A program made the translations under genes and the position numbers. Positions 54,083-63,518 of a stretch of 64,000 nucleotides of DNA are shown one piece after another; position 1 is the stretch's first letter, and every line of letters starts with the position of its first letter. Below the pieces are notes generated by a model, which had not been told where the DNA came from, did no database searches, and saw only the letters and a list, made by a program, of their open reading frames with translations. Source of the stretch: Shimia isoporae (GTDB taxonomy: Bacteria > Pseudomonadota > Alphaproteobacteria > Rhodobacterales > Rhodobacteraceae); NCBI RefSeq assembly GCF_004346865.1, contig NZ_SMGR01000001.1:1860001-1924000 (forward strand), given 5' to 3'.

Positions 54083-55690
54083 TCACATCCGGAAGACACC
54101 AAACTTGGTTTCTTCAATGGGCGCGTTCAGCGAGGCAGACAAGCTCAGGTGCAGCACGTCGCGGGTTTTGCGCGGGTCTACGATGCCATCGTCCCACAGG
54201 CGGGCGGAGGCATAAAGCGGGTGACTTTGTTCTTCAAACATATCCAGCGTGGGCTGTTTGAAGGCGGCCTCTTCTTCCGCGGACCATTCGCCGCCCTGGC
54301 GTTCAATGGCGTCGCGTTTCACGGTGGCAAGAACGCCTGCGGCCTGCTCGCCGCCCATCACGGAGATGCGCGAGTTGGGCCATGTCCACAAGAAACGCGG
54401 GCTATAGGCGCGGCCGGCCATGCCGTAGTTGCCTGCACCGAATGAGCCGCCGACCAGCATGGTGATTTTCGGCACTTTGGTGGTGGCCACGGCGGTCACC
54501 ATTTTTGCGCCGTGGCGCGCGATGCCCTCGGCCTCGTATTTGCGGCCCACCATGAAGCCGGTGATGTTTTGCAGGAACACCAGCGGGATGCCGCGTTGGG
54601 AACAGAGTTCTACGAAATGCGCGCCCTTGGCGGCGCTTTCGGAGTAGAGCACGCCGTTGTTGGCGATGATGCCGACGGGGCAGCCTTTGACGTGCGCAAA
54701 GCCGCAGACCAGCGTTTCACCGAAACGCTTTTTGAATTCATCAAAGCGGGAGCCGTCCACAACCCGCGCAATGACCTCGCGGATGTCATAAGGCGTGCGC
54801 AAGCCGCCCGGTACCACGCCGAGGATTTCCTCGGGGTCGTAGGCAGGCTCTTCGGGGGACTGCCAGTCCACGGTTTGCGGTTTGGTGCGGTTGAGGTGGC
54901 GCAGGGCATCACGGGCCAGTGCAAGTGCGTGGGCATCGTCATCCGCGAGATAGTCAGCCACGCCAGACAGGCGCGTGTGCACGTCACCGCCGCCAAGATC
55001 TTCGGCGGATACAACTTCACCGGTTGCTGCTTTCACCAACGGCGGGCCTGCGAGGAAGATGGTGCCCTGCTCTTTGACGATGATGGTCACGTCAGACATG
55101 GCGGGCACATAGGCGCCGCCTGCGGTGCAGGAGCCCATGACCACGGCAATCTGCGGTATGCCTTTGGCGGACATATTGGCTTGGTTATAAAAGATGCGGC
55201 CAAAGTGATCGCGGTCGGGGAACACCTCATCCTGCTGCGGCAGGTTCGCGCCGCCGCTGTCTACCAGATAGACGCAAGGCAGGTTGTTTTCCTCAGCAAT
55301 CTCTTGCGCCCGCAGGTGTTTTTTGACGGTCATCGGGTAGTAGGTGCCGCCTTTGACCGTGGCATCGTTGCAGACCACCATGACCTCCTGGCCGTGCACC
55401 TGACCGATGCCGGCGACAGCGCCCGCGCAAGGGGCCGCACCCTCATACATGCCATGCGCCGCCGTTGCGCCGACTTCAAGGAAGGGCGAGCCGGGATCGA
55501 GCAGGCCAGCCACGCGGTCACGCGGCAGCATTTTGCCACGGCTCAGGTGACGCGCTCGGGATTTCTCGCCGCCGCCCTGGGCGGCTGCCTGCGCGGCCTC
55601 GCGCACGGTCTCGATCATGCCGAGATGCGCCGCGCGGTTGGCCGCGAAATCGTCAGAGCCCGTGATGACCTTGGACTGGATTTTGCTCAT
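54083..55690 (-). CDS. liuB: Methylcrotonyl-CoA carboxylase beta subunit
   Basis: Carboxyltransferase subunit, 535 residues, with two crotonase-like halves. [22 protein letters not shown] is the standard opening; [16 protein letters not shown] and [22 protein letters not shown] are the acyl-CoA and biotin oxyanion sites. The last block marks the MCC/geranyl-type family rather than propionyl-CoA carboxylase. ATG 55690 has GGAAAG upstream. It starts 16 bases after the LprI-like gene. Confidence 0.96.
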   Translation of the reverse strand: MSKIQSKVITGSDDFAANRAAHLGMIETVREAAQAAAQGGGEKSRARHLSRGKMLPRDRVAGLLDPGSPFLEVGATAAHGMYEGAAPCAGAVAGIGQVHGQEVMVVCNDATVKGGTYYPMTVKKHLRAQEIAEENNLPCVYLVDSGGANLPQQDEVFPDRDHFGRIFYNQANMSAKGIPQIAVVMGSCTAGGAYVPAMSDVTIIVKEQGTIFLAGPPLVKAATGEVVSAEDLGGGDVHTRLSGVADYLADDDAHALALARDALRHLNRTKPQTVDWQSPEEPAYDPEEILGVVPGGLRTPYDIREVIARVVDGSRFDEFKKRFGETLVCGFAHVKGCPVGIIANNGVLYSESAAKGAHFVELCSQRGIPLVFLQNITGFMVGRKYEAEGIARHGAKMVTAVATTKVPKITMLVGGSFGAGNYGMAGRAYSPRFLWTWPNSRISVMGGEQAAGVLATVKRDAIERQGGEWSAEEEAAFKQPTLDMFEEQSHPLYASARLWDDGIVDPRKTRDVLHLSLSASLNAPIEETKFGVFRM

Positions 55691-55706
55691 CGTTACTTTC
55701 CGTTTC

Positions 55707-56183
55707 TCATTCAATCAAAGCGACAGCTTCGAGGTAAAAGACCTGTTCCGCAGTCAGAAAGAGGTGACAGGCCTGCACTTCTGGCGCGTCGGGTTGACCG
55801 GAGCCCCAGAGCGTCTGTTCAAAGGCACAGGCATCTGCGCGGTATTGCAGCCAGCTTTCCTGCGCTTTTGCCAACGCTCCAGCCTGATCACGGGCCTTGA
55901 GCTTCAGATGCTTGGCGTCATCGTCCTTGCCCTTGGCGCGGTCCAGCACCAATGCAAAGGCCACGTCAAGGCGCGTGTCCCAATAAGTGATTTCGGCGGC
56001 CATGCAGATGGCTTCGTCGGTTTCCTCGCCGCATTCCCGCGCAGATGCGCCAACACAGATGCGGCGGTCGGTTTTGCGATCGAGGCCTGCGAGACAGGAT
56101 TCCGTCGCAGAAGGCGAAAAGGCGTCTTGCGCGTATGCTGCTGTGCTTACGCAGAGGGCAAGCAAGATGGGGAACAAACGCAT
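55707..56183 (-). CDS. LprI/DUF1311-like secreted protein, copy 2
   Basis: A 158-residue periplasmic protein: signal peptide [19 protein letters not shown] and a Cys-rich helical domain. The LprI (DUF1311) core is visible in [22 protein letters not shown] and then [20 protein letters not shown], with paired Cys (CLAGL, RICVG, RECGEE, AICMA, DACAF, QACHLF). Related to the gene immediately upstream, which has the same layout. GGAG lies eight bases before ATG 56183. It sits within the leucine operon; function unknown. Confidence 0.85.
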   Translation of the reverse strand: MRLFPILLALCVSTAAYAQDAFSPSATESCLAGLDRKTDRRICVGASARECGEETDEAICMAAEITYWDTRLDVAFALVLDRAKGKDDDAKHLKLKARDQAGALAKAQESWLQYRADACAFEQTLWGSGQPDAPEVQACHLFLTAEQVFYLEAVALIE

Positions 56184-56187
56184 CAAG

Positions 56188-56691
56188 TCACTCCACAATC
56201 GCATCTGCTTCGAGGTAGAGCGTTTGCTCGGCGGTCAGGGTGACAAGACAACTGAGCGTGGCGGGCCCGCCCCCGGTACCGCCGCCCCAGTGAGAGCGCT
56301 CGTAGTCACATGTGGCGTCGCGGTAGGTGATCCAAGCGCGTTGCATAGCCAAAAGCGCGTCGGCCTGTTTCGGTGCGGAAGAACCGATATCGCCGAGTTC
56401 CTTGTCCGTCTTACGGCGCATGTCGCGCACTTTGACGTAGGCTTTGTTCAGGCGCGCGTCCCAGTATTCGTACTCTTTGTTGAGACATGCACCCATGCCC
56501 ACGGTGGACCAGCCGCCCGGCGTGGCCTCCATACAGGCGTTGGCGGAGGCTTCGAAACAGCTGCGCGGGTTCTGATTTTCCGACATGCCGGACAGGCAGG
56601 CGAGCGTGGCGTCCATCGAAAACGTCACATCCTGTGCAGAGGCCGTCGCCCCCGCCGCCACAAACATCGATGTTGTCAGAAATTTCCACAT
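56188..56691 (-). CDS. LprI/DUF1311-like secreted protein, copy 1
   Basis: A 167-residue periplasmic protein with a signal peptide (MWKFLTTSMFVAAGATASAQ) and the LprI-type domain: NKEYEYWDARLNKAYVKVRDM, then MQRAWITYRDATCDYERSHWGG and LTAEQTLYLEADAIVE. Six or more Cys are placed as in the next gene (CLSGM, RSCFE, NACME, GACLN, ATCDY, LSCLV), so the two are tandem paralogs separated by four bases. LprI-family proteins can inhibit lysozyme, but this has not been shown for such copies. Confidence 0.85.
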   Translation of the reverse strand: MWKFLTTSMFVAAGATASAQDVTFSMDATLACLSGMSENQNPRSCFEASANACMEATPGGWSTVGMGACLNKEYEYWDARLNKAYVKVRDMRRKTDKELGDIGSSAPKQADALLAMQRAWITYRDATCDYERSHWGGGTGGGPATLSCLVTLTAEQTLYLEADAIVE

Positions 56692-56770
56692 GTCAAAACG
56701 CTCCAAATCAATTTTGAGGGCAGCTTAAACGCGAGGGACCCGCGCCCCTACCCTCAAAACCAATTCAAAC

Positions 56771-57934
56771 TCAGCTTTGCGCCACCATCAGCTCTCGGCC
56801 GATCAGCATCCGGCGGATTTCGCTGGTGCCCGCACCGATTTCCATCAATTTGGCATCGCGGAAAATCCGGCCCACTGGGTTGTCGGAAAGATAACCCGCG
56901 CCGCCAAAGGCCTGCACAGCCTGATGCGCCTGTGTCATGGCGATTTCGGACGCGTAAAGACAGCAAGCAGCGGCGTCCTGACGGGTGATACGGCCCTGAT
57001 CGCAGGCTTTGGCACATTCATAAACATAGGCGCGTGCGGAGTTCATCGCAGTGTACATGTCCGCGATCTTGCCCTGCATCAGCTGGAAGTTCCCGATTGG
57101 CTGACCGAACTGTTTGCGCTCCACCATGTAGGGCATGACTTCGTCCAGACAGGCGGCCATGATGCCGGTACCGAGACCCGCAAGAACCACGCGCTCATAG
57201 TCGAGGCCCGACATCAGAACAGCGACGCCGTTGCCCTCTTCGCCGAGGACGTTTTCAAACGGCACCTCGACGTCTTCAAAGATCAGCTCGGCAGTGTTGG
57301 AGCCGCGCATGCCCAGTTTGTCAAAGTGCGGGCTGGTGGAGAAGCCCTTCATCTCTTTTTCGATAAGAAAGGCAGTGATCCCACGCGATCCGGCGTCCAT
57401 ATCGGTCTTGGCATAGACCACGAGAGTATCGGCGTCAGGCCCGTTTGTGATCCAGTATTTGTTGCCGTTCAGCACGAAGCGGTCGTTTTTCTTGTCGGCT
57501 CGCAGCTTCATCGACACAACGTCGGAGCCGGCAGAAGGCTCGGACATTGCCAAGGCGCCAACGTGTTCGCCGGACAAAAGGCGTGGCAGGTATTTCTCTT
57601 TCTGCGCCTGATTGCCGTTCAGCTTGATCTGGTTGACGCAAAGGTTGGAGTGCGCACCATACGAGAGCGCCACTGAGGCGGAGGCGCGGGCAATTTCTTC
57701 GCAGACAATCACATGCGCCAGATAAGACATATCCGCGCCGCCGAATTCCTCGGGAACCGTCACACCCAGGATACCGAGATCGCCGAATTCTTTCCAAAGC
57801 TCGTTGGGAAATTCGTTTTTCTGGTCAATCTCCGCCGCCATGGGCTTGATGCGCTCTTGCGCAAAGCGGTGCACCATGTCGCGCAGCGCGTTGATATCTT
57901 CACCAAGATCGAAATTCATCGAGTGCATGAACAT
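56771..57934 (-). CDS. liuA: Isovaleryl-CoA dehydrogenase
   Basis: FAD-dependent acyl-CoA dehydrogenase, 387 residues, oxidising isovaleryl-CoA to 3-methylcrotonyl-CoA and passing electrons to [41 protein letters not shown] and [19 protein letters not shown] are the flavin and substrate blocks; the catalytic Glu is in [11 protein letters not shown], the position typical of isovaleryl-CoA dehydrogenases. GGGAGG lies nine bases before ATG 57934. First gene of the liu operon, behind a palindrome at 57955-57968. Confidence 0.95.
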   Translation of the reverse strand: MFMHSMNFDLGEDINALRDMVHRFAQERIKPMAAEIDQKNEFPNELWKEFGDLGILGVTVPEEFGGADMSYLAHVIVCEEIARASASVALSYGAHSNLCVNQIKLNGNQAQKEKYLPRLLSGEHVGALAMSEPSAGSDVVSMKLRADKKNDRFVLNGNKYWITNGPDADTLVVYAKTDMDAGSRGITAFLIEKEMKGFSTSPHFDKLGMRGSNTAELIFEDVEVPFENVLGEEGNGVAVLMSGLDYERVVLAGLGTGIMAACLDEVMPYMVERKQFGQPIGNFQLMQGKIADMYTAMNSARAYVYECAKACDQGRITRQDAAACCLYASEIAMTQAHQAVQAFGGAGYLSDNPVGRIFRDAKLMEIGAGTSEIRRMLIGRELMVAQS

Positions 57935-57954
57935 CTGTCCGCACCTCCCGTTAT

Positions 57955-57968
57955 TGAACAGTTGTTCA
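57955..57968. promoter_or_regulatory. Palindrome in the liuA leader, putative operator
   Basis: TGAACA-GT-TGTTCA is a perfect 6-bp inverted repeat with a two-base centre, 20 bases upstream of the liuA ATG, next to AT-rich sequence that could be a -10 region. It would be well placed for a repressor of leucine degradation. The GAAC-N4-GTTC core resembles Gram-positive LexA sites, but alphaproteobacterial LexA uses GTTC-N7-GTTC, so that reading is unlikely. Confidence 0.45.
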
Positions 57969-58043
57969 TATAATTACGGCGAGTCGGGAAACGGATCAAG
58001 ATGAATTGTTGTGACGCGGGGTCCATCACTGACGTCAAACGCG

Positions 58044-58069
58044 AAACGCGCGGCAGAAACCGCGCGTTT
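58044..58069. terminator. Hairpin terminator between the FAH-family gene and liuA
   Basis: A perfect 10-bp stem AAACGCGCGG/CCGCGCGTTT (58044-58053 and 58060-58069) with a six-base loop. The T-run is better on the plus strand, but the only gene ending here (58093) is on the minus strand; the stem's own T residues may serve there. Likely the end of the FAH-family transcript. Confidence 0.6.
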
Positions 58070-58092
58070 TTCTCTCTGCATTTGGCAAGAAA

Positions 58093-58923
58093 TCAGCCGT
58101 CCTGCATCACTCTCTGCCTTTGTTTTCCAAGGCCCGTGATACCCAGTTCCATCACGTCCCCTGCTTTCAGAAAACGCTGCGGCGACATGCCCATGCCCAC
58201 ACCCGGAGGCGTGCCGGTCACAATCACATCTCCCGGATGCAGCGTCATCATGTGGCTGAGATAGCTGATCACATGCGCAACGCCAAAGATCATCGACGCG
58301 GTGTTACCTGTCTGCATCCGCTCGCCATTTACATCGAGGTACAGGTCTAGCGATTGTGGATCCCCAACTTCGTCCGGCGTCACCAACCATGGGCCCAACG
58401 GCCCGAAAGTGTCGCAGCTTTTGCCTTTGGTCCACTGTCCACCGCGTTCAATCTGATAGGCGCGTTCGCTTACGTCATTGGCGACGCAATATCCCGCCAC
58501 ATGCGACAGCGCATCGGTCTCGGAAACGTATTTCGCGGCCTTGCCGATAATCACGCCAAGCTCCACCTCCCAGTCGGACTTTTCGGAGCCGCGCGGCAGG
58601 ATGACGGGATCATCCGGACCCACAATGGCGCTGGTGGCTTTCATAAAAAGGATAGGTTCATCAGGAATGGGCATACCTGCCTCTTCGGCGTGATCACTGT
58701 AGTTCAGCCCGATGCACAGCATCTTACCCACCTGCCCGACGGGCGCGCCGATACGTGGATGATCCTCCACCAACGGCAGGCTCTCCGGATCAACCCTTGG
58801 CAAAGCCCCAAGCACATCCCCCGCGATGTCGTCCACAATACCGCTCAAGTCACGAATGCCGCCGGCGCTGTCCAATACTCCGGGCTTCTCCTGCCCGACC
58901 TCGCCAAATCTCAGATACCGCAT
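58093..58923 (-). CDS. Fumarylacetoacetate hydrolase family protein
   Basis: Metal-dependent FAH-fold enzyme of 276 residues. CIGLNYSDHAEEAGMPIPDEPILF, the metal-binding SEKSDWEVELGVIIGK and GDVIVTGTPPGVGMGMSP are the family blocks; the NDVSERAYQ segment carries the catalytic region. Such proteins act as hydrolases, isomerases or decarboxylases on 2-oxo or acylpyruvate substrates, and the exact reaction cannot be fixed here. It is divergent from pepF, with about 124 bases between starts. Confidence 0.9.
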   Translation of the reverse strand: MRYLRFGEVGQEKPGVLDSAGGIRDLSGIVDDIAGDVLGALPRVDPESLPLVEDHPRIGAPVGQVGKMLCIGLNYSDHAEEAGMPIPDEPILFMKATSAIVGPDDPVILPRGSEKSDWEVELGVIIGKAAKYVSETDALSHVAGYCVANDVSERAYQIERGGQWTKGKSCDTFGPLGPWLVTPDEVGDPQSLDLYLDVNGERMQTGNTASMIFGVAHVISYLSHMMTLHPGDVIVTGTPPGVGMGMSPQRFLKAGDVMELGITGLGKQRQRVMQDG

Positions 58924-59047
58924 GGTCCCTCTCTTTCTATGGGCACCATGCTATAGCGCACGACGCCAATCGCAACCGCCCCTTGCAGGCCCCCACCCTC
59001 TCTGCCTATCTGTTGCCCAACACGATTTACCGTTCAAAGGATGCATG

Positions 59048-60865
59048 ATGTTGAACCTGCCCTTCCCCGTTTTTGATGCCAATGCCAGCGCCGCTTCCGG
59101 CGATTTCGGGGACTTGCCCGAATGGGATCTTTCTGACCTCTACGCAGGCGACGACGCGCCCGAATTGCTGAAAGATCTGGACTGGCTTGAAGGCGAATGC
59201 GCAGCTTTTGCTGCCGACTACGAAGGTAAACTGGCCGATCTTGACGCGGCAGGTCTGCTCGAATGCGTCCAGCGCAACGAAAAGATTTCTCAGGTTTCGG
59301 GCCGCATCATGTCGTATGCGGGGCTGCGGTATTATCAACTGACCACTGACGCCGAACGCGCCCAGTTCATGGCCAATATGCAGGAAAAGCTGACGAATTT
59401 CTCGACGCCATTGGTGTTTTTCACGCTGGAACTGAACCGTATCGACGATGACGCCCTGTCCGCAGCCTTTGCAGAAAACACCGAGCTGGCACGCTATGAG
59501 CCTGTCTTCCGCCGTATTCGCGCAATGAAGCCGCACCAGTTGTCGGATGAGCTGGAAAAATTCCTGCACGATCTTGGCGTCGTCGGAGACGCCTGGGAAC
59601 GCCTGTTTGACGAAACCATCGCTGGCCTGACCTTTAGCGTAAACGGCGAAGAGCTGAACATCGAAGGCACGCTGAATTTCCTGACCGATCCGGACCGAAG
59701 CAAACGTGAGGCGGCAGCGCGAGAGCTGGCGAATGTTTTTAACGAGAACATCAAGATTTTTTCTCGGGTGCATAACACCGCAGCCAAGGAAAAAGAGGTT
59801 ATCGACCGCTGGCGCAACATGCCGACAGCCCAAACCGGACGGCACTTGTCCAACGACGTAGAACCGGAAGTGGTCGAGGCGTTGCGCGATGCAGTTGTCG
59901 CGGCCTATCCGAAACTCAGCCACCGCTACTATGAGCTCAAGCGCAAGTGGCTTGGGCTGGACAAAATGCAGGTCTGGGACCGCAATGCTCCCCTGCCGAT
60001 GGAAGACCCGAGCACCGTGGATTGGGCGACGGCACAGCAGACAGTGATGGATGCCTATAATGCTTTTGACCCGCGCATGGGCGAAATCGCGGAACCCTTC
60101 TTCACAAAGGGTTGGATCGACGCAGGTGTCAAACCCGGCAAGGCGCCCGGCGCGTTCGCCCACCCCACGGTCACCAATGTGCACCCCTATGTGATGCTGA
60201 ACTACCTCGGCAAACCGCGCGACGTCATGACTCTGGCTCACGAATTGGGCCACGGTGTGCATCAGGTGCTGGCAGCCGAGCAGGGCGAAATGTTGTCCTC
60301 CACACCGCTCACGCTGGCAGAAACCGCTTCCGTATTTGGCGAGATGCTGACTTTCCGTGCCTTGCTGGACAAAGCTGAAACCCAAGAGCAGCGTAAAATT
60401 CTGCTGGCGGGCAAAGTTGAGGACATGATCAACACCGTGGTGCGTCAGATCGCGTTCTACGATTTTGAGTGTAAACTGCACGCAGCGCGCCGCGAAAGCG
60501 AACTTACTCCCGAAGATATCAACGCACTTTGGATGTCGGTACAGGCAGAAAGCCTCGGCGATGCCTTCGAGTATATGGAGGGCTACGAAACCTTCTGGGC
60601 CTACATCCCGCACTTCGTGCACTCGCCGTTTTATGTCTATGCCTATGCCTTTGGCGACGGCTTGGTGAATGCGCTGTATGCGGTTTACGCCGAAGGCGGC
60701 GAAGGCTTTGAGGACAAGTATTTCGACATGCTCAAAGCGGGTGGATCGAAGCATCACAAGGAACTGCTCGCGCCGTTTGGGCTGGATGCATCCGACCCGA
60801 AGTTCTGGGACAAAGGTCTCAGCATGATCTCCGATATGATCGACGAGTTGGAAGCGATGGAGTGA
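59048..60865 (+). CDS. pepF: M3 family oligoendopeptidase (PepF-like)
   Basis: Cytoplasmic zinc metallopeptidase that cleaves short peptides, 605 residues. The zinc motif HELGHGVH begins at His398, with the third ligand Glu in SSTPLTLAETASVFGEM. LPEWDLSDLYAG at the N terminus is the usual M3B/PepF opening. ATG 59048 is chosen because AAAGGA lies six bases upstream; a longer frame from 58826 crosses the divergent promoter region. A terminator follows the stop. Confidence 0.95.
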   Translation: MLNLPFPVFDANASAASGDFGDLPEWDLSDLYAGDDAPELLKDLDWLEGECAAFAADYEGKLADLDAAGLLECVQRNEKISQVSGRIMSYAGLRYYQLTTDAERAQFMANMQEKLTNFSTPLVFFTLELNRIDDDALSAAFAENTELARYEPVFRRIRAMKPHQLSDELEKFLHDLGVVGDAWERLFDETIAGLTFSVNGEELNIEGTLNFLTDPDRSKREAAARELANVFNENIKIFSRVHNTAAKEKEVIDRWRNMPTAQTGRHLSNDVEPEVVEALRDAVVAAYPKLSHRYYELKRKWLGLDKMQVWDRNAPLPMEDPSTVDWATAQQTVMDAYNAFDPRMGEIAEPFFTKGWIDAGVKPGKAPGAFAHPTVTNVHPYVMLNYLGKPRDVMTLAHELGHGVHQVLAAEQGEMLSSTPLTLAETASVFGEMLTFRALLDKAETQEQRKILLAGKVEDMINTVVRQIAFYDFECKLHAARRESELTPEDINALWMSVQAESLGDAFEYMEGYETFWAYIPHFVHSPFYVYAYAFGDGLVNALYAVYAEGGEGFEDKYFDMLKAGGSKHHKELLAPFGLDASDPKFWDKGLSMISDMIDELEAME

Positions 60866-60894
60866 CAAGCTCCTAGTTGGTGAGACATCACTTG

Positions 60895-60928
60895 AAGGGG
60901 GTCCTTTGGTCCCCTTTTTCTTTTTGCT
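60895..60928 (+). terminator. Rho-independent terminator after pepF
   Basis: AAGGGGGTC can pair with GGTCCCCTT (nine pairs, two of them G-T) and is followed by a T-rich run (TTTCTTTTT). It lies about 30 bases after the pepF stop. Confidence 0.8.
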
Positions 60929-60982
60929 ATTTTGGCCTTGGCTACATTCTTGAAGGCATTTTCTTCCAGCAGAGGTACATTT

Positions 60983-61423
60983 GTGAGTAACACTATTTTC
61001 TTTGCCGCTTTTACAGCCCTATGGGCGACCGGTGTGTATTCCCAAACGCTTCACGGCGACTGGACCTGCGCAGACAAATCACCGGAGGGAGAAATGCAAA
61101 TGTCTATGTCGTTTTCGCCCGAAGGAACTCTCAAATCCGAGGTGCTCCTGAAATTCGAGGAAGAAGGCGCAGAAATAGTTGCGGAACTGACGGCCCTCAG
61201 CCGCTATGAATACCTGCCTGCTGGCATTTTGAGAGACCGGCCGACGGACACCACGCTTTTGTCTCTGACCGCTGATGGTTTCGACATCAAAGACCTCCCG
61301 GAAGCCCGCGAATTGGTGGACTATTTGCTGATGAGTAGCGAAGAAACCTATCGCGTGGACAGGCTTACAAATTCGGAACTGGTGATGAGCGCAAACGGCG
61401 AGAGCCTGACGTGTTTCAGGTAG
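60983..61423 (+). CDS. Small secreted protein of unknown function
   Basis: A 146-residue protein with an N-terminal signal-like segment (SNTIFFAAFTALWATGVYSQ). The mature part begins LHGDWTCADKSPEGEM and ends GESLTCFR; the two Cys could close a disulfide around a beta-rich domain in which strands such as MQMSMSFSPEGTLKSEVLLKF alternate. No family recognised. The GTG at 60983 is favoured because AGAGG lies seven bases upstream; an ATG frame from 60932 would put the signal segment too far in. It is followed by a convergent flavodoxin-like gene. Confidence 0.7.
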   Translation: MSNTIFFAAFTALWATGVYSQTLHGDWTCADKSPEGEMQMSMSFSPEGTLKSEVLLKFEEEGAEIVAELTALSRYEYLPAGILRDRPTDTTLLSLTADGFDIKDLPEARELVDYLLMSSEETYRVDRLTNSELVMSANGESLTCFR

Positions 61424-61441
61424 CGTCTGCCGACCAGAAAA

Positions 61442-61924
61442 TCAGAACATACCAAGCGCGAGACCGGCACCCAGTGCCGCTCCGAGTTCGGCGCAGCGCG
61501 TCAGATCGTCCGTTTCGATCGTTTTGAGAGCGAGAATAGCCTCCGGCGATTGCGACGAAGTGTTCACGATGATCGGCGGCTGCACTTCCCTGAGCCGCCA
61601 GCCTTTTGCTATCCGTGCCACCTGCCGCGCTGCGCCTTCACCATCAGATCCGGCACAGATCATTTGCGCATAAGGGCGCCCGTTTAGTTTGCCTAGAACC
61701 GGATAGTAACAGCGGTCGAAGAACTCTTTCATCATGCCCGACAGCGACGCCAGATTTTCAGGCGCGCAGAAGATGTAGCCGCTGGCGGCGAGCACGTCCT
61801 CCGGCCCCGCCTCCTCAGCTGATAGCATCACCACCGGCCCCTCGGATGATGCGCCGTCATAAGCGGCCTGTGCCATTTGACGGCTGCCACCTGTGCGGGA
61901 ATGCCAAACGATCAGAAGGCTCAT
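61442..61924 (-). CDS. Flavodoxin-fold oxidoreductase
   Basis: A 160-residue flavodoxin-like protein, probably FMN-binding. The phosphate loop is in IVWHSRTGGSRQMAQ, and SGYIFCAPENLASLSGMMKEFFDRCYY matches the loop that holds the isoalloxazine ring in NAD(P)H-dependent FMN reductases of the WrbA/flavodoxin_2 type. Its ATG overlaps the stop of the zinc-finger gene by four bases, so the two are coupled. Physiological partner unknown. Confidence 0.85.
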   Translation of the reverse strand: MSLLIVWHSRTGGSRQMAQAAYDGASSEGPVVMLSAEEAGPEDVLAASGYIFCAPENLASLSGMMKEFFDRCYYPVLGKLNGRPYAQMICAGSDGEGAARQVARIAKGWRLREVQPPIIVNTSSQSPEAILALKTIETDDLTRCAELGAALGAGLALGMF

Positions 61925-62190
61925 TTCAGCTGACTGTCCTTGCTGCCGCGCCGGTTGATGCCCGCGCGGGCCTTGAACGCGCCATCGCGGTCTTGCTGGC
62001 AGTCGATGCAGAGTTTCACGCCGGGTCTGGCCAACCGCCGCGCCTCAGGTATTTCCTCTTCGCATTCCGCGCAGAACCGCAAGCTTTCGCCCACAGGCTG
62101 TTGCTGCGCCTTCATGCGGGCCAATTCATCGCTGATGCTGGCTTCAATCTGTTCGCTTACCGCGCCATCGCGCGCCCAACCGCCTGCCAT
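61921..62190 (-). CDS. DksA/TraR C4-type zinc finger protein
   Basis: An 89-residue protein of the short DksA/TraR group (like YbiI). A helical first half (EQIEASISDELARMKAQQ) precedes the four-Cys zinc site FCAECEEEIPEARR to LCIDCQQDRD, and a basic tail follows. It lacks the long coiled coil with acidic tip of DksA, so direct action in the RNA polymerase channel is uncertain. GGAGGAG before the ATG supports the start. It is divergent from the dipeptidase gene. Confidence 0.87.
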   Translation of the reverse strand: MAGGWARDGAVSEQIEASISDELARMKAQQQPVGESLRFCAECEEEIPEARRLARPGVKLCIDCQQDRDGAFKARAGINRRGSKDSQLK

Positions 62191-62328
62191 TGTTCTCCTC
62201 CGCCGGACAGAGCAACAGCTTAACCGCCCTGCCCCGTGGAACACAACGGCCCAAGCGTTTCCCTTGATTTCGCAGCACGGCAGCCTACCGTGCGACTCAA
62301 CCAAAACGCGACCAAAATGGGGGAATTC

Positions 62329-63501
62329 ATGCGTACATTCGGGAAATGGCTGGGGCGGTTGTTGCTCATGGTGGTTCTGGCGGTTGCGGGTTTTTTTGTG
62401 ATTGCACCGGGATTTGTAGAAAAATCACGTAATGTTGTGGCCGAACACTCCCCTTTCGATATCAGCCCTGACGCGCAGACGCTGCACGACAGTCTGGTCA
62501 TCGGCGATTGGCACGCTGACACGCTATTGTGGAAGCGCGACCCTCTAAAGCGGGCAGATCGCGGGCATGTGGACGTGCCCCGAATGCAAGAAGGCAACGT
62601 CGCTTTGCAGGTTTTTGCGGCTGTCACCAAATCGCCTGCCGGACAGAACTACGAAGAAAACTCCGCAGACGCGCAGGACAACATCACTCTGTTGGCCATC
62701 GGGCAACTCTGGCCCGTGGCAACATGGGATTCACTGTATGAACGCGCACGGTATCAGGCCGAACGTCTTCACAAGGCCGCCAATAATTCCGATGGCCAGT
62801 TACGGGTGATTACCAGCAAGGCAGATCTGGATCAGCTTTTGGCGGACCGCGCGGCTGGCCAAAGGGTATCCGGGGGCTTGCTCGGCATTGAAGGCGCACA
62901 CGCGCTGGAGGGAAACTTTGACAATCTGCAGGGACTGGAGGACGTCGGATATCGCGTGATCGGGCTTCACCATTTCTTCGACAATGAACTGGGCGGCTCC
63001 CTGCACGGGATTGGCGATCAGGGGCTCACCGATTTCGGCCGCGCAGTGGTCACGGCCATTCAGGATCGGAACCTTGTATTGGATCTTGCGCATTCCAGTC
63101 CTCAGGTCGCGCGCGACGTACTTGGGATGACCGACATGCCACTGGTTGTCAGCCACACGGGGATCTATTCCAACTGCCCTGTGGTGCGTAACTTTCAGGA
63201 TGACCTGATGCGTGAAATCGCTGCGACCGGTGGGGTCGTTGGCATTGGTTATTGGGCGGATGTAACCTGCGACGACAGCCCCGAAGGCGTCGCAAAGACC
63301 ATCCGCGCCGCGATTGATCTACTTGGGGAAGATCACGTGTCTTTGGGGTCGGATTTTGACGGATCCGTGCCGACTGTGTTTGACACGTCAGAGCTGGCCG
63401 CAGTGACGCAGGCGCTCATCGCCGAGGACCTGACAGACGCACAAATCAGGAAAGTCATGGGCGAGAACATGGTGCGCGTGCTTCGTGAACGGCTGCCATA
63501 G
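62329..63501 (+). CDS. Membrane dipeptidase (peptidase M19 family)
   Basis: Zinc dipeptidase of the renal-dipeptidase family, 390 residues, with an N-terminal membrane anchor (about residues 8-26) placing the enzyme in the periplasm. Metal ligands are seen in IGDWHADTLLW (HxD), LLGIEGAHALEG (bridging Glu), LDLAHSS and VVSHTG; SLGSDFDGSVPT holds the final Asp. ATG 62329 is chosen because GGGGGA lies just upstream; 62317 is an alternative. Likely cleaves dipeptides, possibly containing D-residues from peptidoglycan. Confidence 0.9.
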   Translation: MRTFGKWLGRLLLMVVLAVAGFFVIAPGFVEKSRNVVAEHSPFDISPDAQTLHDSLVIGDWHADTLLWKRDPLKRADRGHVDVPRMQEGNVALQVFAAVTKSPAGQNYEENSADAQDNITLLAIGQLWPVATWDSLYERARYQAERLHKAANNSDGQLRVITSKADLDQLLADRAAGQRVSGGLLGIEGAHALEGNFDNLQGLEDVGYRVIGLHHFFDNELGGSLHGIGDQGLTDFGRAVVTAIQDRNLVLDLAHSSPQVARDVLGMTDMPLVVSHTGIYSNCPVVRNFQDDLMREIAATGGVVGIGYWADVTCDDSPEGVAKTIRAAIDLLGEDHVSLGSDFDGSVPTVFDTSELAAVTQALIAEDLTDAQIRKVMGENMVRVLRERLP

Positions 63502-63518
63502 GCCGAAAGAGGTTGCGG

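Noticed and set aside
57955-57968. Reading the liuA palindrome as a LexA (SOS) box
   Set aside because: The GAAC-N4-GTTC form is Gram-positive; alphaproteobacterial LexA recognises GTTC-N7-GTTC, and the downstream genes are metabolic.
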